Made by a program: the position numbers and the translations under genes
Shown: in pieces, positions 7,872 to 14,819 of the stretch
Numbering within the stretch: position 1 is the stretch's first letter
How the letters are laid out: the number at the start of each line of letters is the position of its first letter
The notes under the pieces: model-generated
Database searches by the model: none
The model's input: only the letters and a program-made list of their open reading frames with translations
What the model was told of the DNA's origin: nothing
DNA from: JBNARI01 sp049718765
GTDB lineage: Bacteria > Bacillota > Sulfobacillia > DUMF01
Length of the DNA stretch: 61,975 bases
Assembly: GCA_049718765.1 (NCBI GenBank)
Contig: JBNARI010000009.1
Location: forward strand, 1-61,975
Direction of reading: 5' to 3'

Positions 7872-8096
7872 TCATTGAGCTACGTTGCGACTCATTGCCT
7901 GCTCGGCATACTTTATCATTATTTTGACCATGTTACCGCCAATTTTCCCACCTACGCGGCCACATTCCCTTGATGTCATTTCTCCCCAGCCAGTTCCCTG
8001 GATCTTGGGCATAAGACCTAGTTCGTCTGCTATCTCGTACTTAAACTGGTCAAGTACTTCCTTGGGTATGAGCGCGCTATCGGTAAATTTAGGCAA
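7872..8096 (-). CDS. Alpha/beta-type small acid-soluble spore protein
   Basis: A 74-residue DNA-binding protein of the dormant spore that coats and protects forespore DNA. The two family signatures are present: the germination-protease cleavage region KYEIADELG, and the second conserved segment TSRECGRVGGKIGGNMVK, with Met/Gly-rich amphipathic helices between and after. It starts at TTG 8096 with SD GGAGGTGAT 8 nt upstream. In known spore formers these genes are read by the forespore sigma factor G; I could not pick a clear sigma-G promoter in the 110 nt upstream. It is followed by a hairpin and a coiled-coil gene. The short C-terminal extension (KYAEQAMSRN) is slightly unusual. Confidence 0.92.
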   Translation of the reverse strand: MPKFTDSALIPKEVLDQFKYEIADELGLMPKIQGTGWGEMTSRECGRVGGKIGGNMVKIMIKYAEQAMSRNVAQ

Positions 8097-8206
8097 AGAG
8101 GATCACCTCCTTAACGGGCCGCTATTATTTTTTGCCCTGGATGCTGCAATATCCCGAAATCATAAGGTACTATTTCATCAGAGTGGCTTTTCGGGGTGAG
8201 GGTACC

Positions 8207-8587
8207 ATGAACTATTTCTTGCCAGCGGCACAACTCCGAGAGGAGATTATGGAAATTTTGGAAGAAGCTCGCTACTTAAGGGAGATTATTTCGCTGGATG
8301 GAAGGTCTCGGGAAGCCTTGGTGGCTTTCTACCGGTCAAACGGTTATGATATAAGTTATGAGGGCGAAGTGGCCCGGGCGGTCCAGGCGATTCTGTGCCA
8401 CGCTGAAACGCTGGCGCAGCTATTTAGGAACCTCAGCTGCGAACCGCTAATATGGCTGGGCTCTGGATCTACCGAAGAGGTGATAGCCATGCTTACGCAG
8501 CTCCTGAACCAAAGGGAAGCTGCGCCCAAGGACCAAGACGCAAAGCGAGGGACGATACATGCCGATTTTCGAGTACAAGTGCAATGA
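8207..8587 (+). CDS. Hypothetical small helical protein
   Basis: A 126-residue protein of no recognised family. I use ATG 8207 because GGTGAGGGT lies just upstream; an earlier in-frame ATG at 8132 has no SD and would run through the SASP upstream region. The protein looks mainly alpha-helical and soluble (REEIMEILEEARYLREIISL; VARAVQAILCHAETLAQLFR) with an acidic bias. The last 29 nt overlap the FmdB-type gene in another frame, which suggests translational coupling. Its role is unknown. Confidence 0.55.
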   Translation: MNYFLPAAQLREEIMEILEEARYLREIISLDGRSREALVAFYRSNGYDISYEGEVARAVQAILCHAETLAQLFRNLSCEPLIWLGSGSTEEVIAMLTQLLNQREAAPKDQDAKRGTIHADFRVQVQ

Positions 8588-8780
8588 ATGCGGGAAGATC
8601 TTCGAAAGCTTAGAAAGACAGGGTGAACTCCCTGGACGCAAGGATTGTCCTCATTGCGGGAGTTCGAAGCTCACGCGTCTGCTTTCAAGATTCTCCGCGA
8701 GAAGCTCGGGCGGCACGAAGATTGGCGGCTCTTCATGCTCATCTTGCTCCGGAGGCAGTTGCTCCACTTGCGGCACTTGA
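8559..8780 (+). CDS. FmdB-family zinc-ribbon protein
   Basis: A 73-residue protein beginning MPIFEYKCNECGKIFE, the standard N-terminus of the FmdB/CxxC_CXXC_SSSS family. Two CxxC pairs (CNEC, CPHC) form a zinc ribbon. The tail is Ser/Gly/Cys-rich (SSCSSCSGGSCSTCG), also common in the family and possibly binding more metal. Functions are poorly known; one member is linked to formamidase expression in methylotrophs, but most are uncharacterised. The gene overlaps its upstream neighbour by 29 nt and precedes a MoaD/ThiS-like gene. Confidence 0.85.
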   Translation: MPIFEYKCNECGKIFESLERQGELPGRKDCPHCGSSKLTRLLSRFSARSSGGTKIGGSSCSSCSGGSCSTCGT

Positions 8781-8822
8781 TTTCTGGAACAGCCTGTACA
8801 CATCTTAGGGAGGGGGAGGCCC

Positions 8823-9053
8823 TTGAAGGTCAGGCTTGCGGTTTACGGCCATTCCCAGCAGTACCTGCCTGGTCACTTTCCCGTGGAAGTTGACCTGGAT
8901 GGGCCACGGAGCGTTGAGGAAATCTTGGACATGCTTGGGATAAACCAGCAATTGGTGATGGGTGTATTTTCAAAAGGGCAGAGACGCAGCAAGGCCTACG
9001 TACCGGAGGACGGGGAAGAGATAGTGCTGGTGTCTCCGCCCGCTGGAGGTTGA
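8823..9053 (+). CDS. MoaD/ThiS-like beta-grasp sulfur-carrier protein
   Basis: 76 residues with a ubiquitin-like beta-grasp pattern: an N-terminal strand MKVRLAVYG, a central VEEILDMLGI helix, and a C-terminal end VLVSPPAGG. The terminal Gly-Gly is the hallmark of the MoaD/ThiS family, whose C-terminus is adenylated and thiocarboxylated to deliver sulfur for molybdopterin, thiamine or other compounds. It starts at TTG 8823 behind a GGGAGG SD. No ThiF/MoeB activating enzyme or cofactor pathway gene lies in the window. It sits between an FmdB zinc ribbon and an MBL hydrolase, so its partner and product are unknown. Confidence 0.8.
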   Translation: MKVRLAVYGHSQQYLPGHFPVEVDLDGPRSVEEILDMLGINQQLVMGVFSKGQRRSKAYVPEDGEEIVLVSPPAGG

Positions 9054-9063
9054 CATTCTACAG

Positions 9064-10002
9064 GTGGAACTGATTCAGTTGAGGGAAGACGTATTCCTAC
9101 TTCGTGGTGGCACAAACGCAGGAGTTGTCAGGACTCAGTCCGGCGAGGTAATGCTCGTAGATTCCGGTTTGGACGCGTCTGTGGGACGTCGCATATCAAA
9201 GCAACTCAAGTCCGCCGGGCTGAAGCTGGGATGGATTGTAACTACCCATTCCCATGCGGACCACATTGGAGCAAATAGATTCCTTCAAGAGGAACATGAT
9301 TGCGAAATTCTGGCGAGCCCTCTGGAGGCCCCTTGGATCGAAAACAGCAGCTTGGAAGCCCTTGCTTTGTTTGGGTACGCGGAACCTCCCCGAGCCATGA
9401 TGACGAAGTTCCTCCTTGCAGAGCAGTCAAAAGTCTCGGGGTACGCTTTCCCGCCCCAATTAGAGGTAGGAGGCACAGTGGTTACAGTTCTGGACTTGGC
9501 AGGTCATAGCCCTGGACAGGTAGGCATACTTTACAACGGTGTGCTCTTTTGCGGAGATGCGGTGTTTGGTCCCCAGGTGATCCAAAAGCACCCGGTAGTT
9601 TTCCATAGCAGCGTCTCCAGGGCTCTAGCCACCTTGGAGTCACTCAAGAAACTCAGCGATAACCTGATAGTGGTTCCTGGTCATGGCAGCTTCTTTGGGC
9701 CTGGAAGCTACCCTTTCAAGAAAGTTGTGGATATCAACATCGCCGCCTTGCGCCGCGTGCAACAGTTGGTGCTTGAGTGCGTGCAGCTCAAAGCGCCAAC
9801 GGCGGCGCCAACTGAAGAGATATTCTCCCAGGTATGCAGGGCGTTCTCCTGTTGGCCCCATGGACTGGGAGAGTACTGCTTGATGAGGACGGCAGTGTGC
9901 GCACATTTGAGCCACCTGGAACAGCTAGATGTGTTGGAAGCCGTGATTTCCGATCACGGACTTTGCTGGAAGCTGAGGAACAGTGTATCTCAAAGACAGT
10001 GA
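9064..10002 (+). CDS. MBL-fold metallohydrolase
   Basis: 312 residues of the metallo-beta-lactamase superfamily. The metal-binding motif is complete: THSHADHIG for the HxHxDH site, a later His in LAGHSPG, the bridging Asp in FCGDAVFG, and the last His in VPGHGSFFG. These ligands normally hold two zinc or iron ions and hydrolyse esters, thioesters, phosphodiesters or lactams. The C-terminal ~90 residues are helical, as in glyoxalase-II-like or RNase-like subgroups. The GTG start at 9064 follows a GGAGGT 13 nt away, which is long. The end overlaps birA by 20 nt. Substrate unknown. Confidence 0.85.
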   Translation: MELIQLREDVFLLRGGTNAGVVRTQSGEVMLVDSGLDASVGRRISKQLKSAGLKLGWIVTTHSHADHIGANRFLQEEHDCEILASPLEAPWIENSSLEALALFGYAEPPRAMMTKFLLAEQSKVSGYAFPPQLEVGGTVVTVLDLAGHSPGQVGILYNGVLFCGDAVFGPQVIQKHPVVFHSSVSRALATLESLKKLSDNLIVVPGHGSFFGPGSYPFKKVVDINIAALRRVQQLVLECVQLKAPTAAPTEEIFSQVCRAFSCWPHGLGEYCLMRTAVCAHLSHLEQLDVLEAVISDHGLCWKLRNSVSQRQ

Positions 10003-10843
10003 CGCGATCAGCACCGAGCTCATAATCCGAGGCCTGGGCACTCGGGTGGTGGGCAGAAAGATTTTGTGCTTGCAGGCGTGCGAGTCTACTAACGACGTAG
10101 CCAAAGGCCTGGCCCTGCAAGGAGAAGCAGAAGGCCTGGTGGTAGTGGCTGAAGTGCAGACAAAAGGAAGAGGTCGGCTTCAGCGAAGTTGGTGCTCGCC
10201 ACCAGGTGGGCTATGGTTCAGCGTACTCCTGAGGCCCGGACCAACTGGCGCAAGCCTTGGACTGCTTCCGCTACTCGTAGGCTTGGCCGTGTGTTTGGGA
10301 ATTGAAAAGGCCACGGGCGTGCGGGGGCTTACGCTCAAATGGCCCAATGACGTGTTGTGCTCCAACAAGAAGCTATGCGGGATCCTCTGCGAATCGCAGT
10401 TTGCTGGCGACGCCATCGACTTTGTGATAGTCGGCATAGGCATCAATGTCAACATTGACCCGGAGCGCTTTGCCGAGTGGGGGATAGGGGGTACGTCGCT
10501 TTGGCAAATACTGGGACACAAGCTCGACAGAAACCTCCTGCTGCAAGCAGTGCTCCAAGCTCTGGACCGTATTTACGTGACTGCAACCACCGAATGGTCA
10601 ACTGCCCGAGAATCGCTTCTCGAAATGATCAGGCAAAGGTGTTCAGTTCTCGGCCGTCCAGTGAGAATAACCACCGGCAAAGGTTGCAGTTATGTTGCAG
10701 CAGTGGAGGACCTTCTGGCAGATGGACGGCTGGTTGTGCGCACTCCAGAAGGTGTGCCGCGCCTCCTGGGTGCTGCAGACGTCACGCTAACTGAAACATA
10801 CCAAACATTGCAGTTGGAAAGGAGCGAAAGCCACACCTCATGA
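9983..10843 (+). CDS. birA: Biotin--[acetyl-CoA-carboxylase] ligase, without DNA-binding domain
   Basis: A 286-residue biotin protein ligase that activates biotin with ATP and attaches it to the biotin carrier protein. Visible motifs are the ESTN substrate region, GRGRLQRSWCSPPGG (biotinyl-AMP loop), LKWPNDVL and KLCGIL with the catalytic Lys, GIGINVN, and a C-terminal SH3-like domain (LGRPVRITTGKG...LVVRTPEG). Many Firmicutes BirA proteins carry an N-terminal winged helix and repress biotin genes; this one starts ~25 residues before the ESTN motif and has no room for it, so it should be a pure ligase. GTG start; overlaps the preceding gene by 20 nt and bioY by 4 nt, so ligase and transporter are translationally coupled. 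Confidence 0.93.
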   Translation: MYLKDSDAISTELIIRGLGTRVVGRKILCLQACESTNDVAKGLALQGEAEGLVVVAEVQTKGRGRLQRSWCSPPGGLWFSVLLRPGPTGASLGLLPLLVGLAVCLGIEKATGVRGLTLKWPNDVLCSNKKLCGILCESQFAGDAIDFVIVGIGINVNIDPERFAEWGIGGTSLWQILGHKLDRNLLLQAVLQALDRIYVTATTEWSTARESLLEMIRQRCSVLGRPVRITTGKGCSYVAAVEDLLADGRLVVRTPEGVPRLLGAADVTLTETYQTLQLERSESHTS

Positions 10844-11388
10844 GAGACAAAAAAATCCTTGTCTTGCTGCTTATTTCTGGCCTCCTTGCCGCTGTTACTG
10901 CAGCCCTTTCGCTGCTCAGAATCCCATTGCCAGGCACACCAGTTCCAATTACCGGCCAAAGCTTGGGCCCAATGCTTTCTGGGATCATCCTTGGTAGAAA
11001 GTACGGAGCACTGAGTCAGATAGTGTACCTCCTGTTAGGAGCCGTTGGTTTGCCAGTCTTTGCAGGCGGGAGGGGTGGCCCGGGAGTGCTGTTTGGCCCG
11101 TCGGGCGGTTATTTGTGGGGCTTCGTGCTGGGTGCCTGGGTCACGGGGTACTTATTCGAAAAGCTGCAGCCCACAAGCTTCATGGGGGCGTTCTGTTGCA
11201 CTGTTATCGGGGGCATCCTTGTGGTGTATTGCTTGGGAATCATCCAGCTGTGCATTGTGGCAAAGCTAAGCCTAAAGGCTGCCCTGCTGGCAGGAGCGTT
11301 ACCCTTCATTCCAGGCGATTTGTTTAAAGCAGCTGTAGCGGCAGTTTCAGCTTCCCGTATCGTCGGTGTGACCAAGAGACTCACGTGA
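10840..11388 (+). CDS. bioY: Biotin transporter BioY (ECF S component)
   Basis: A 182-residue membrane protein of the BioY family, the substrate-binding S component of energy-coupling-factor biotin importers. It has about six hydrophobic segments and the family motifs PLPGTPVPITGQSLGPMLSG, YLLLGAVGLPVFAGG, FGPSGGYLWGF and the late FIPGDLFKA. Start ATG overlaps birA's stop (4 nt). No EcfA/EcfT energising module is nearby, so a shared module encoded elsewhere would be needed. The 3' end overlaps folT, encoded on the other strand, by 42 nt. Two vitamin S components (biotin, folate) thus sit tail to tail. Confidence 0.93.
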   Translation: MRDKKILVLLLISGLLAAVTAALSLLRIPLPGTPVPITGQSLGPMLSGIILGRKYGALSQIVYLLLGAVGLPVFAGGRGGPGVLFGPSGGYLWGFVLGAWVTGYLFEKLQPTSFMGAFCCTVIGGILVVYCLGIIQLCIVAKLSLKAALLAGALPFIPGDLFKAAVAAVSASRIVGVTKRLT

Positions 11389-11931
11389 TGGTTGGAATGC
11401 CCTGAGCATTACATAAAGAATAAAAGTGTGTAACGGCACCAAGATGACTCGAGCCACAAGCCTGGTAGGAAGAAGCGCCAGGAATGCCCTGCCGTAGAGT
11501 TTGTGGAGCCAGTAAGTGTTGAGCAACATGCTCACCAGTAGTCCCGTTACGGCCACTGCAAGCAAAAGGGGCGGAAATCCGACTTGGTGCTTAGCCGAAG
11601 CGCCTTGACCCTTAATGCTGCCTGTTAGTCGCAACACCAGCCACGGCGTCACACCCACCAGCGCAGAGGTAAGGGTGAATCCGGGGAAATAGGGCCCGCC
11701 CGCAGGATTAATTACGTACCCAATGACGTCAGAGAGCGCACCGGTTATGGCACCGGCACCCGGTCCCATCATGATACCCGCAAGCATGATGGGTACTTCG
11801 CCGAAACTTATTCTGAGACCTAGGACTCCTGCCACGTTTACCATAAACCCAAGAAACCTGGTAAGCACCACGCTCAGTGCCACGAGGAGTCCTATCCTGG
11901 ATACATCTCTTGCAGACAGCTGAACCCGCAT
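11347..11931 (-). CDS. folT: Folate ECF transporter S component FolT
   Basis: A 194-residue integral membrane protein with about six hydrophobic helices. Family motifs include SVVLTRFLGF near the start, LRISFGEVPIMLAGIMMGPGAGAITG, DVIGYVINPAGGPYFPGFTLT, and the later LLNTYWL. It would bind folate and dock onto the shared ECF module. I use ATG 11931 because AAGGAGGGGG lies directly upstream; an earlier in-frame ATG at 12144 would overlap htrA and pass through its terminator. The C-terminal 14 codons overlap the 3' end of bioY. A structured leader lies upstream. The substrate call follows FolT-family motif resemblance; another vitamin is possible. Confidence 0.85.
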   Translation of the reverse strand: MRVQLSARDVSRIGLLVALSVVLTRFLGFMVNVAGVLGLRISFGEVPIMLAGIMMGPGAGAITGALSDVIGYVINPAGGPYFPGFTLTSALVGVTPWLVLRLTGSIKGQGASAKHQVGFPPLLLAVAVTGLLVSMLLNTYWLHKLYGRAFLALLPTRLVARVILVPLHTFILYVMLRAFQPSRESLGHTDDTGS

Positions 11932-11966
11932 TGAGTTGACCCCCTCCTTGCTTGAGTTCAGTATAA

Positions 11967-12008
11967 ACCCGGTGCGAGTGGTCCGCAACGCACCATGACC
12001 GAACGGTC
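11967..12008 (-). promoter_or_regulatory. Structured 5' leader of folT (two hairpins)
   Basis: Reading toward folT, the leader has a hairpin GACC-GTTC-GGTC (11997-12008) and then a 6-bp stem GGTGCG/CGCACC (11971-11994) with a 12-nt loop, about 40 nt before the start codon. Folate transporter genes are often controlled by tetrahydrofolate riboswitches, but I cannot match the THF riboswitch consensus here. Treat it as an unassigned structured leader. Confidence 0.35.
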
Positions 12009-12046
12009 GCTTTTTATTAATTCGTATAATAGACATTATGTAAACC

Positions 12047-12090
12047 AATATAAAACAAAACAGGGCTAGCAGGAGAGACCCTACTAGCCC
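12047..12090 (-). terminator. Rho-independent terminator of htrA
   Basis: On the minus strand an 11-bp stem (GGGCTAGTAGG paired with CCTGCTAGCCC, one G-U pair) is followed by TGTTTTGTTTTAT. Stem coordinates are 12063-12090 and the U-rich tail is 12047-12062. It ends the htrA transcript 29 nt after the stop and separates it from folT. Confidence 0.8.
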
Positions 12091-12118
12091 GTGCCCCGTC
12101 ATATTCTTGTCCTCTTTT

Positions 12119-13303
12119 TTATGAAGTCTCTGGCCATTCTCCAAGCTTGACTTGAATGATGGTACCCTGGCCTTGTCTGATCACGGTAAGCCTCACAGTG
12201 TCGCCAACCTGTTTGCCGTCGATGATTCTTGAAATATCGTCAACCGATGCGACAGGCTGGTCGTCTATGGCAACGATGATATCTCCCACGCGGCCCGGCT
12301 CGATATAAGTCCAACCGCTACGTTGGGACCTCACGACCATGCCCCTCAATCCAGCCTTGGCAGCTGGTCCGTCTGGGACCACGTCGTAGACCAGTACTCC
12401 TTTGTCCACAGGCAAATCATATTGCTTTACCAAGTCCTTGGTAATGGCAATACCAGAAATCCCCAACCACGGGTGCCTCACTCGTTCTCCTGCCATCATC
12501 CTTCCGAGGACTCTCTTGGCGGCGTTTATTGGCACCGCAAAGCCAATTCCCACTGAACCCCGTACTGGACTCTCAATAGCAGTGTTGATGCCAATCACCT
12601 CGCCTTTCGCGTTGAGCAACGGTCCTCCAGAGTTTCCTGGGTTAATTGCCGCATCTGTCTGAAGCACGTCCCTGACCACGCGTCCCGTCTCCGAGGTCAT
12701 CACGCGGCCTTTGCCAGAGATAATGCCGAAAGTGATCGTGCGGTCCAGGCCAAACGGGTTGCCAAGGGCTACCACGAACTCTCCCACTTCAACTTGGTCG
12801 CTGTCGCCCACGGTAGCCACCGCCAGAGGAGGCTGCTTTAGTCCCTTTAGCTGAAGGAGTGCCAGGTCGTTGCCTGGGTCAGAACCAACAAGCTCTCCTT
12901 CCGCTACAGTACCGTCGTACAAACCCACCTTGATGGAACTGGCACCCTTAACAACGTGGTAATTGGTGAGCACGTGCCCTTCCGCATCAATGATGAACCC
13001 AGAACCAGTGGAAGTCTCAGTGCTGGGCCCAAAGAAGCCCATAGTGTAGCTCACGTTCTGTATGTTCACCACAGCCGGAGACACCTTCTTATAAACGGAA
13101 GTTATCCAGTTTTCCCCTTCAAGGGCAACTGCCTGGGTCTTGCCGGGTGTCGCATCCGGTTGTACCGGTACATACAGCGGAGACTGCTTGCTCTCCTGGG
13201 ACGAGACCAGGTAACGGCTGCCGTAGAACCCTGCGATTGCTCCCCCGACGGCCCCCGCAATCAAGCACACGGCCACGAGCACTACCACAAGGCTCTTCCT
13301 CAT
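12119..13303 (-). CDS. htrA: HtrA/DegP-type membrane-anchored serine protease
   Basis: A 394-residue protease of the HtrA family that degrades misfolded proteins at the outer face of the membrane. Residues ~5-27 form an N-terminal membrane anchor. A trypsin-like domain follows with catalytic His116 (TNYHVV), Asp146 (GNDLALL) and Ser225 (NPGNSGGP). One PDZ domain occupies ~290-390 (GVLVYDVVPDGPAAKAGL...GDIIVAIDDQPV). I use ATG 13303 because GGAGGTGG lies ~6 nt upstream; the earlier ATG 13321 contains that SD inside its reading frame. A sigma-A promoter and a tandem 11-bp repeat lie upstream, and the next genes encode a sensor kinase and regulator, an arrangement like CssRS-HtrA in Bacillus. 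The transcript ends at a clear terminator. Confidence 0.95.
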   Translation of the reverse strand: MRKSLVVVLVAVCLIAGAVGGAIAGFYGSRYLVSSQESKQSPLYVPVQPDATPGKTQAVALEGENWITSVYKKVSPAVVNIQNVSYTMGFFGPSTETSTGSGFIIDAEGHVLTNYHVVKGASSIKVGLYDGTVAEGELVGSDPGNDLALLQLKGLKQPPLAVATVGDSDQVEVGEFVVALGNPFGLDRTITFGIISGKGRVMTSETGRVVRDVLQTDAAINPGNSGGPLLNAKGEVIGINTAIESPVRGSVGIGFAVPINAAKRVLGRMMAGERVRHPWLGISGIAITKDLVKQYDLPVDKGVLVYDVVPDGPAAKAGLRGMVVRSQRSGWTYIEPGRVGDIIVAIDDQPVASVDDISRIIDGKQVGDTVRLTVIRQGQGTIIQVKLGEWPETS

Positions 13304-13334
13304 GCTTTGCCACCTCCACATATCCGTCTAAAAG

Positions 13335-13362
13335 ATTGTATTGATGACTCCGAGGATTACAA
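13335..13362 (-). promoter_or_regulatory. Sigma-A promoter of htrA
   Basis: On the minus strand TTGTAA (13357-13362), a 16-nt spacer, then TACAAT (13335-13340). Transcription would begin near 13328, giving a ~25-nt leader that carries the htrA SD. Confidence 0.6.
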
Positions 13363-13370
13363 TACGGCAG

Positions 13371-13392
13371 GATCCTTAGAGAATCTTTAGAG
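13371..13392. promoter_or_regulatory. Tandem 11-bp direct repeat, likely response-regulator operator
   Basis: GATCCTTAGAG and AATCTTTAGAG are adjacent and identical at 9 of 11 positions. OmpR/PhoB-family regulators bind head-to-tail repeats with an 11-bp period just upstream of the -35 element. These repeats end 8 bp from the htrA -35, and the neighbouring operon encodes such a regulator. The match to that regulator is inference. Confidence 0.5.
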
Positions 13393-13397
13393 CAAGC

Positions 13398-14813
13398 TTA
13401 AAACTCCCTAAGTAATGGGATCTTGACTTGGAAGACGCTACCCTTCCCCAGTTCGCTGTGCACCGTGATCTCCCCGCCATGTTCTGAAACTATCCACTTT
13501 GCAATGGCAAGGCCAAGCCCGGTACCTCCTCGGGACCGAGTCTTGTCGGCCCTGTAAAACCGTTCAAAGATGTGGGGTAAGTCTTCGGGGGCTATCCCCG
13601 AGCCATTGTCCCTCACCCACAACATGGCGTACTCTCCGGACAACTCAAGCCCCACTTCTATTTCGCCCTGCGGTTCAGTATATTTGACGCCGTTGTCCAC
13701 CAGTATCGTGAGCAACCGTTCAATATGGTCTTTACTGCCCAGGACTGTGGCTTCCTGGACCCCAGTCTCCAACTTGAGCTGGAACCGTCTGCCATTCGCC
13801 AGCATTGCAAGGCGCTTTTCCATGGAGCGCAGTAGGCTCACTAAGTCTACGGGCACGAGCTCAAGGTGCTGACCTGCGTCTGCCCTGGCAAGGTCCAGCA
13901 GTTCCCCTGCCATGCGGGAGAGTCTTTCCACTTCGTACTCGATGTCTTCTATGGCTTCCTTGGTTCCCTCAGCATCCACTCCCACACACCTCTTGAGTAG
14001 CTCAACGTTGCCCCTTATAACCGTAAGCGGAGTGCGCAGCTCGTGGCTGGCGTCTGCGACGAACCGCTTTTGACTGGCGAGCGCTTGCTCCAGACGCTTG
14101 TATGCGGTCTCCAGGTTTGCCAGCATCATGTTGAATGTGGCAGCTAATCGCCCTACTTCGTCCTGAGGCCCTACGTATGCCACCCTCCTGGCAAAATCCA
14201 TCTTTTCGCCAATCTCCCGGGCGTCGTTGGTCAGCCTTTCAATTGGCCTCAACGCGGCCTTCGATAGCCACCAGCCGAACGCCCCAGCCAAAACCACCGT
14301 GAACAGGCCTACCAGCACCAAGGTTAGCCTGAGCCTGGTGAGAGCCTGAAGGGTTGGTCTCAAGGCTCGTCCCACCTGGACAAAGCCAACCACGTAGTTT
14401 CTGTAGGTTAAGGGAACAGTGTAAGTGCGAACTGGAAACCTCCCCACAGTCTGAGTCTTGAAGAAACTTCCGTTGAGTGCCATGGCTAGGTCTTCCGGCG
14501 AAAGGGGAAGCGATTGCCTTCCCAGGTTAGCTGATTTAGCCACAACGTTTCCCTGAGGGTCCATTACCTGTACGTAGATATCAGCTTCGCTGAACACGTC
14601 CACGTCTGGAATCATTATGGGTCGGGACATGGCATGCATGCCCTGGGCTACGAAGATACTGCTGGCAACGGACTCGGCACGCGCTTTTATGGTGAGGTCA
14701 ATGTCTCGGAAAGTAGTGCGCCAAACCAACGTGTAAAGGATCACCGAAAACACTGCTACGGTGATTGCCACCACGCTGCTGTACCATAAAGTTAATTTGA
14801 GACGAATGCTCAA
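13398..14813 (-). CDS. Two-component sensor histidine kinase
   Basis: A 471-residue membrane kinase. It has a first transmembrane helix at ~10-32, an extracytoplasmic sensor region ~33-162, a second helix ~163-184, and HAMP ~185-240 with the DEVGRLAATFNMM pattern. HisKA has the phospho-acceptor His257 in DASHELRTPL. HATPase follows with the N box (DNGVKYT), the G1 box (DNGSGIAPEDL) and GGTGLGLAIAK. It pairs with the regulator encoded 6 nt upstream on the same strand. The downstream htrA gene and its operator-like repeat suggest that it senses envelope or secretion stress, as CssS does in Bacillus; the signal itself cannot be read from sequence. Confidence 0.95.
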   Translation of the reverse strand: MSIRLKLTLWYSSVVAITVAVFSVILYTLVWRTTFRDIDLTIKARAESVASSIFVAQGMHAMSRPIMIPDVDVFSEADIYVQVMDPQGNVVAKSANLGRQSLPLSPEDLAMALNGSFFKTQTVGRFPVRTYTVPLTYRNYVVGFVQVGRALRPTLQALTRLRLTLVLVGLFTVVLAGAFGWWLSKAALRPIERLTNDAREIGEKMDFARRVAYVGPQDEVGRLAATFNMMLANLETAYKRLEQALASQKRFVADASHELRTPLTVIRGNVELLKRCVGVDAEGTKEAIEDIEYEVERLSRMAGELLDLARADAGQHLELVPVDLVSLLRSMEKRLAMLANGRRFQLKLETGVQEATVLGSKDHIERLLTILVDNGVKYTEPQGEIEVGLELSGEYAMLWVRDNGSGIAPEDLPHIFERFYRADKTRSRGGTGLGLAIAKWIVSEHGGEITVHSELGKGSVFQVKIPLLREF

Positions 14814-14819
14814 AGGCTT

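Noticed and set aside
8132..8206. Extended N-terminus of the small helical protein from ATG 8132
   Set aside because: No SD there, it would run through the SASP upstream region, and ATG 8207 has a good SD.
11932..12144. N-terminal extension of FolT from ATG 12144
   Set aside because: It would read through the htrA terminator hairpin and overlap htrA; the SD AAGGAGGGGG fits ATG 11931.
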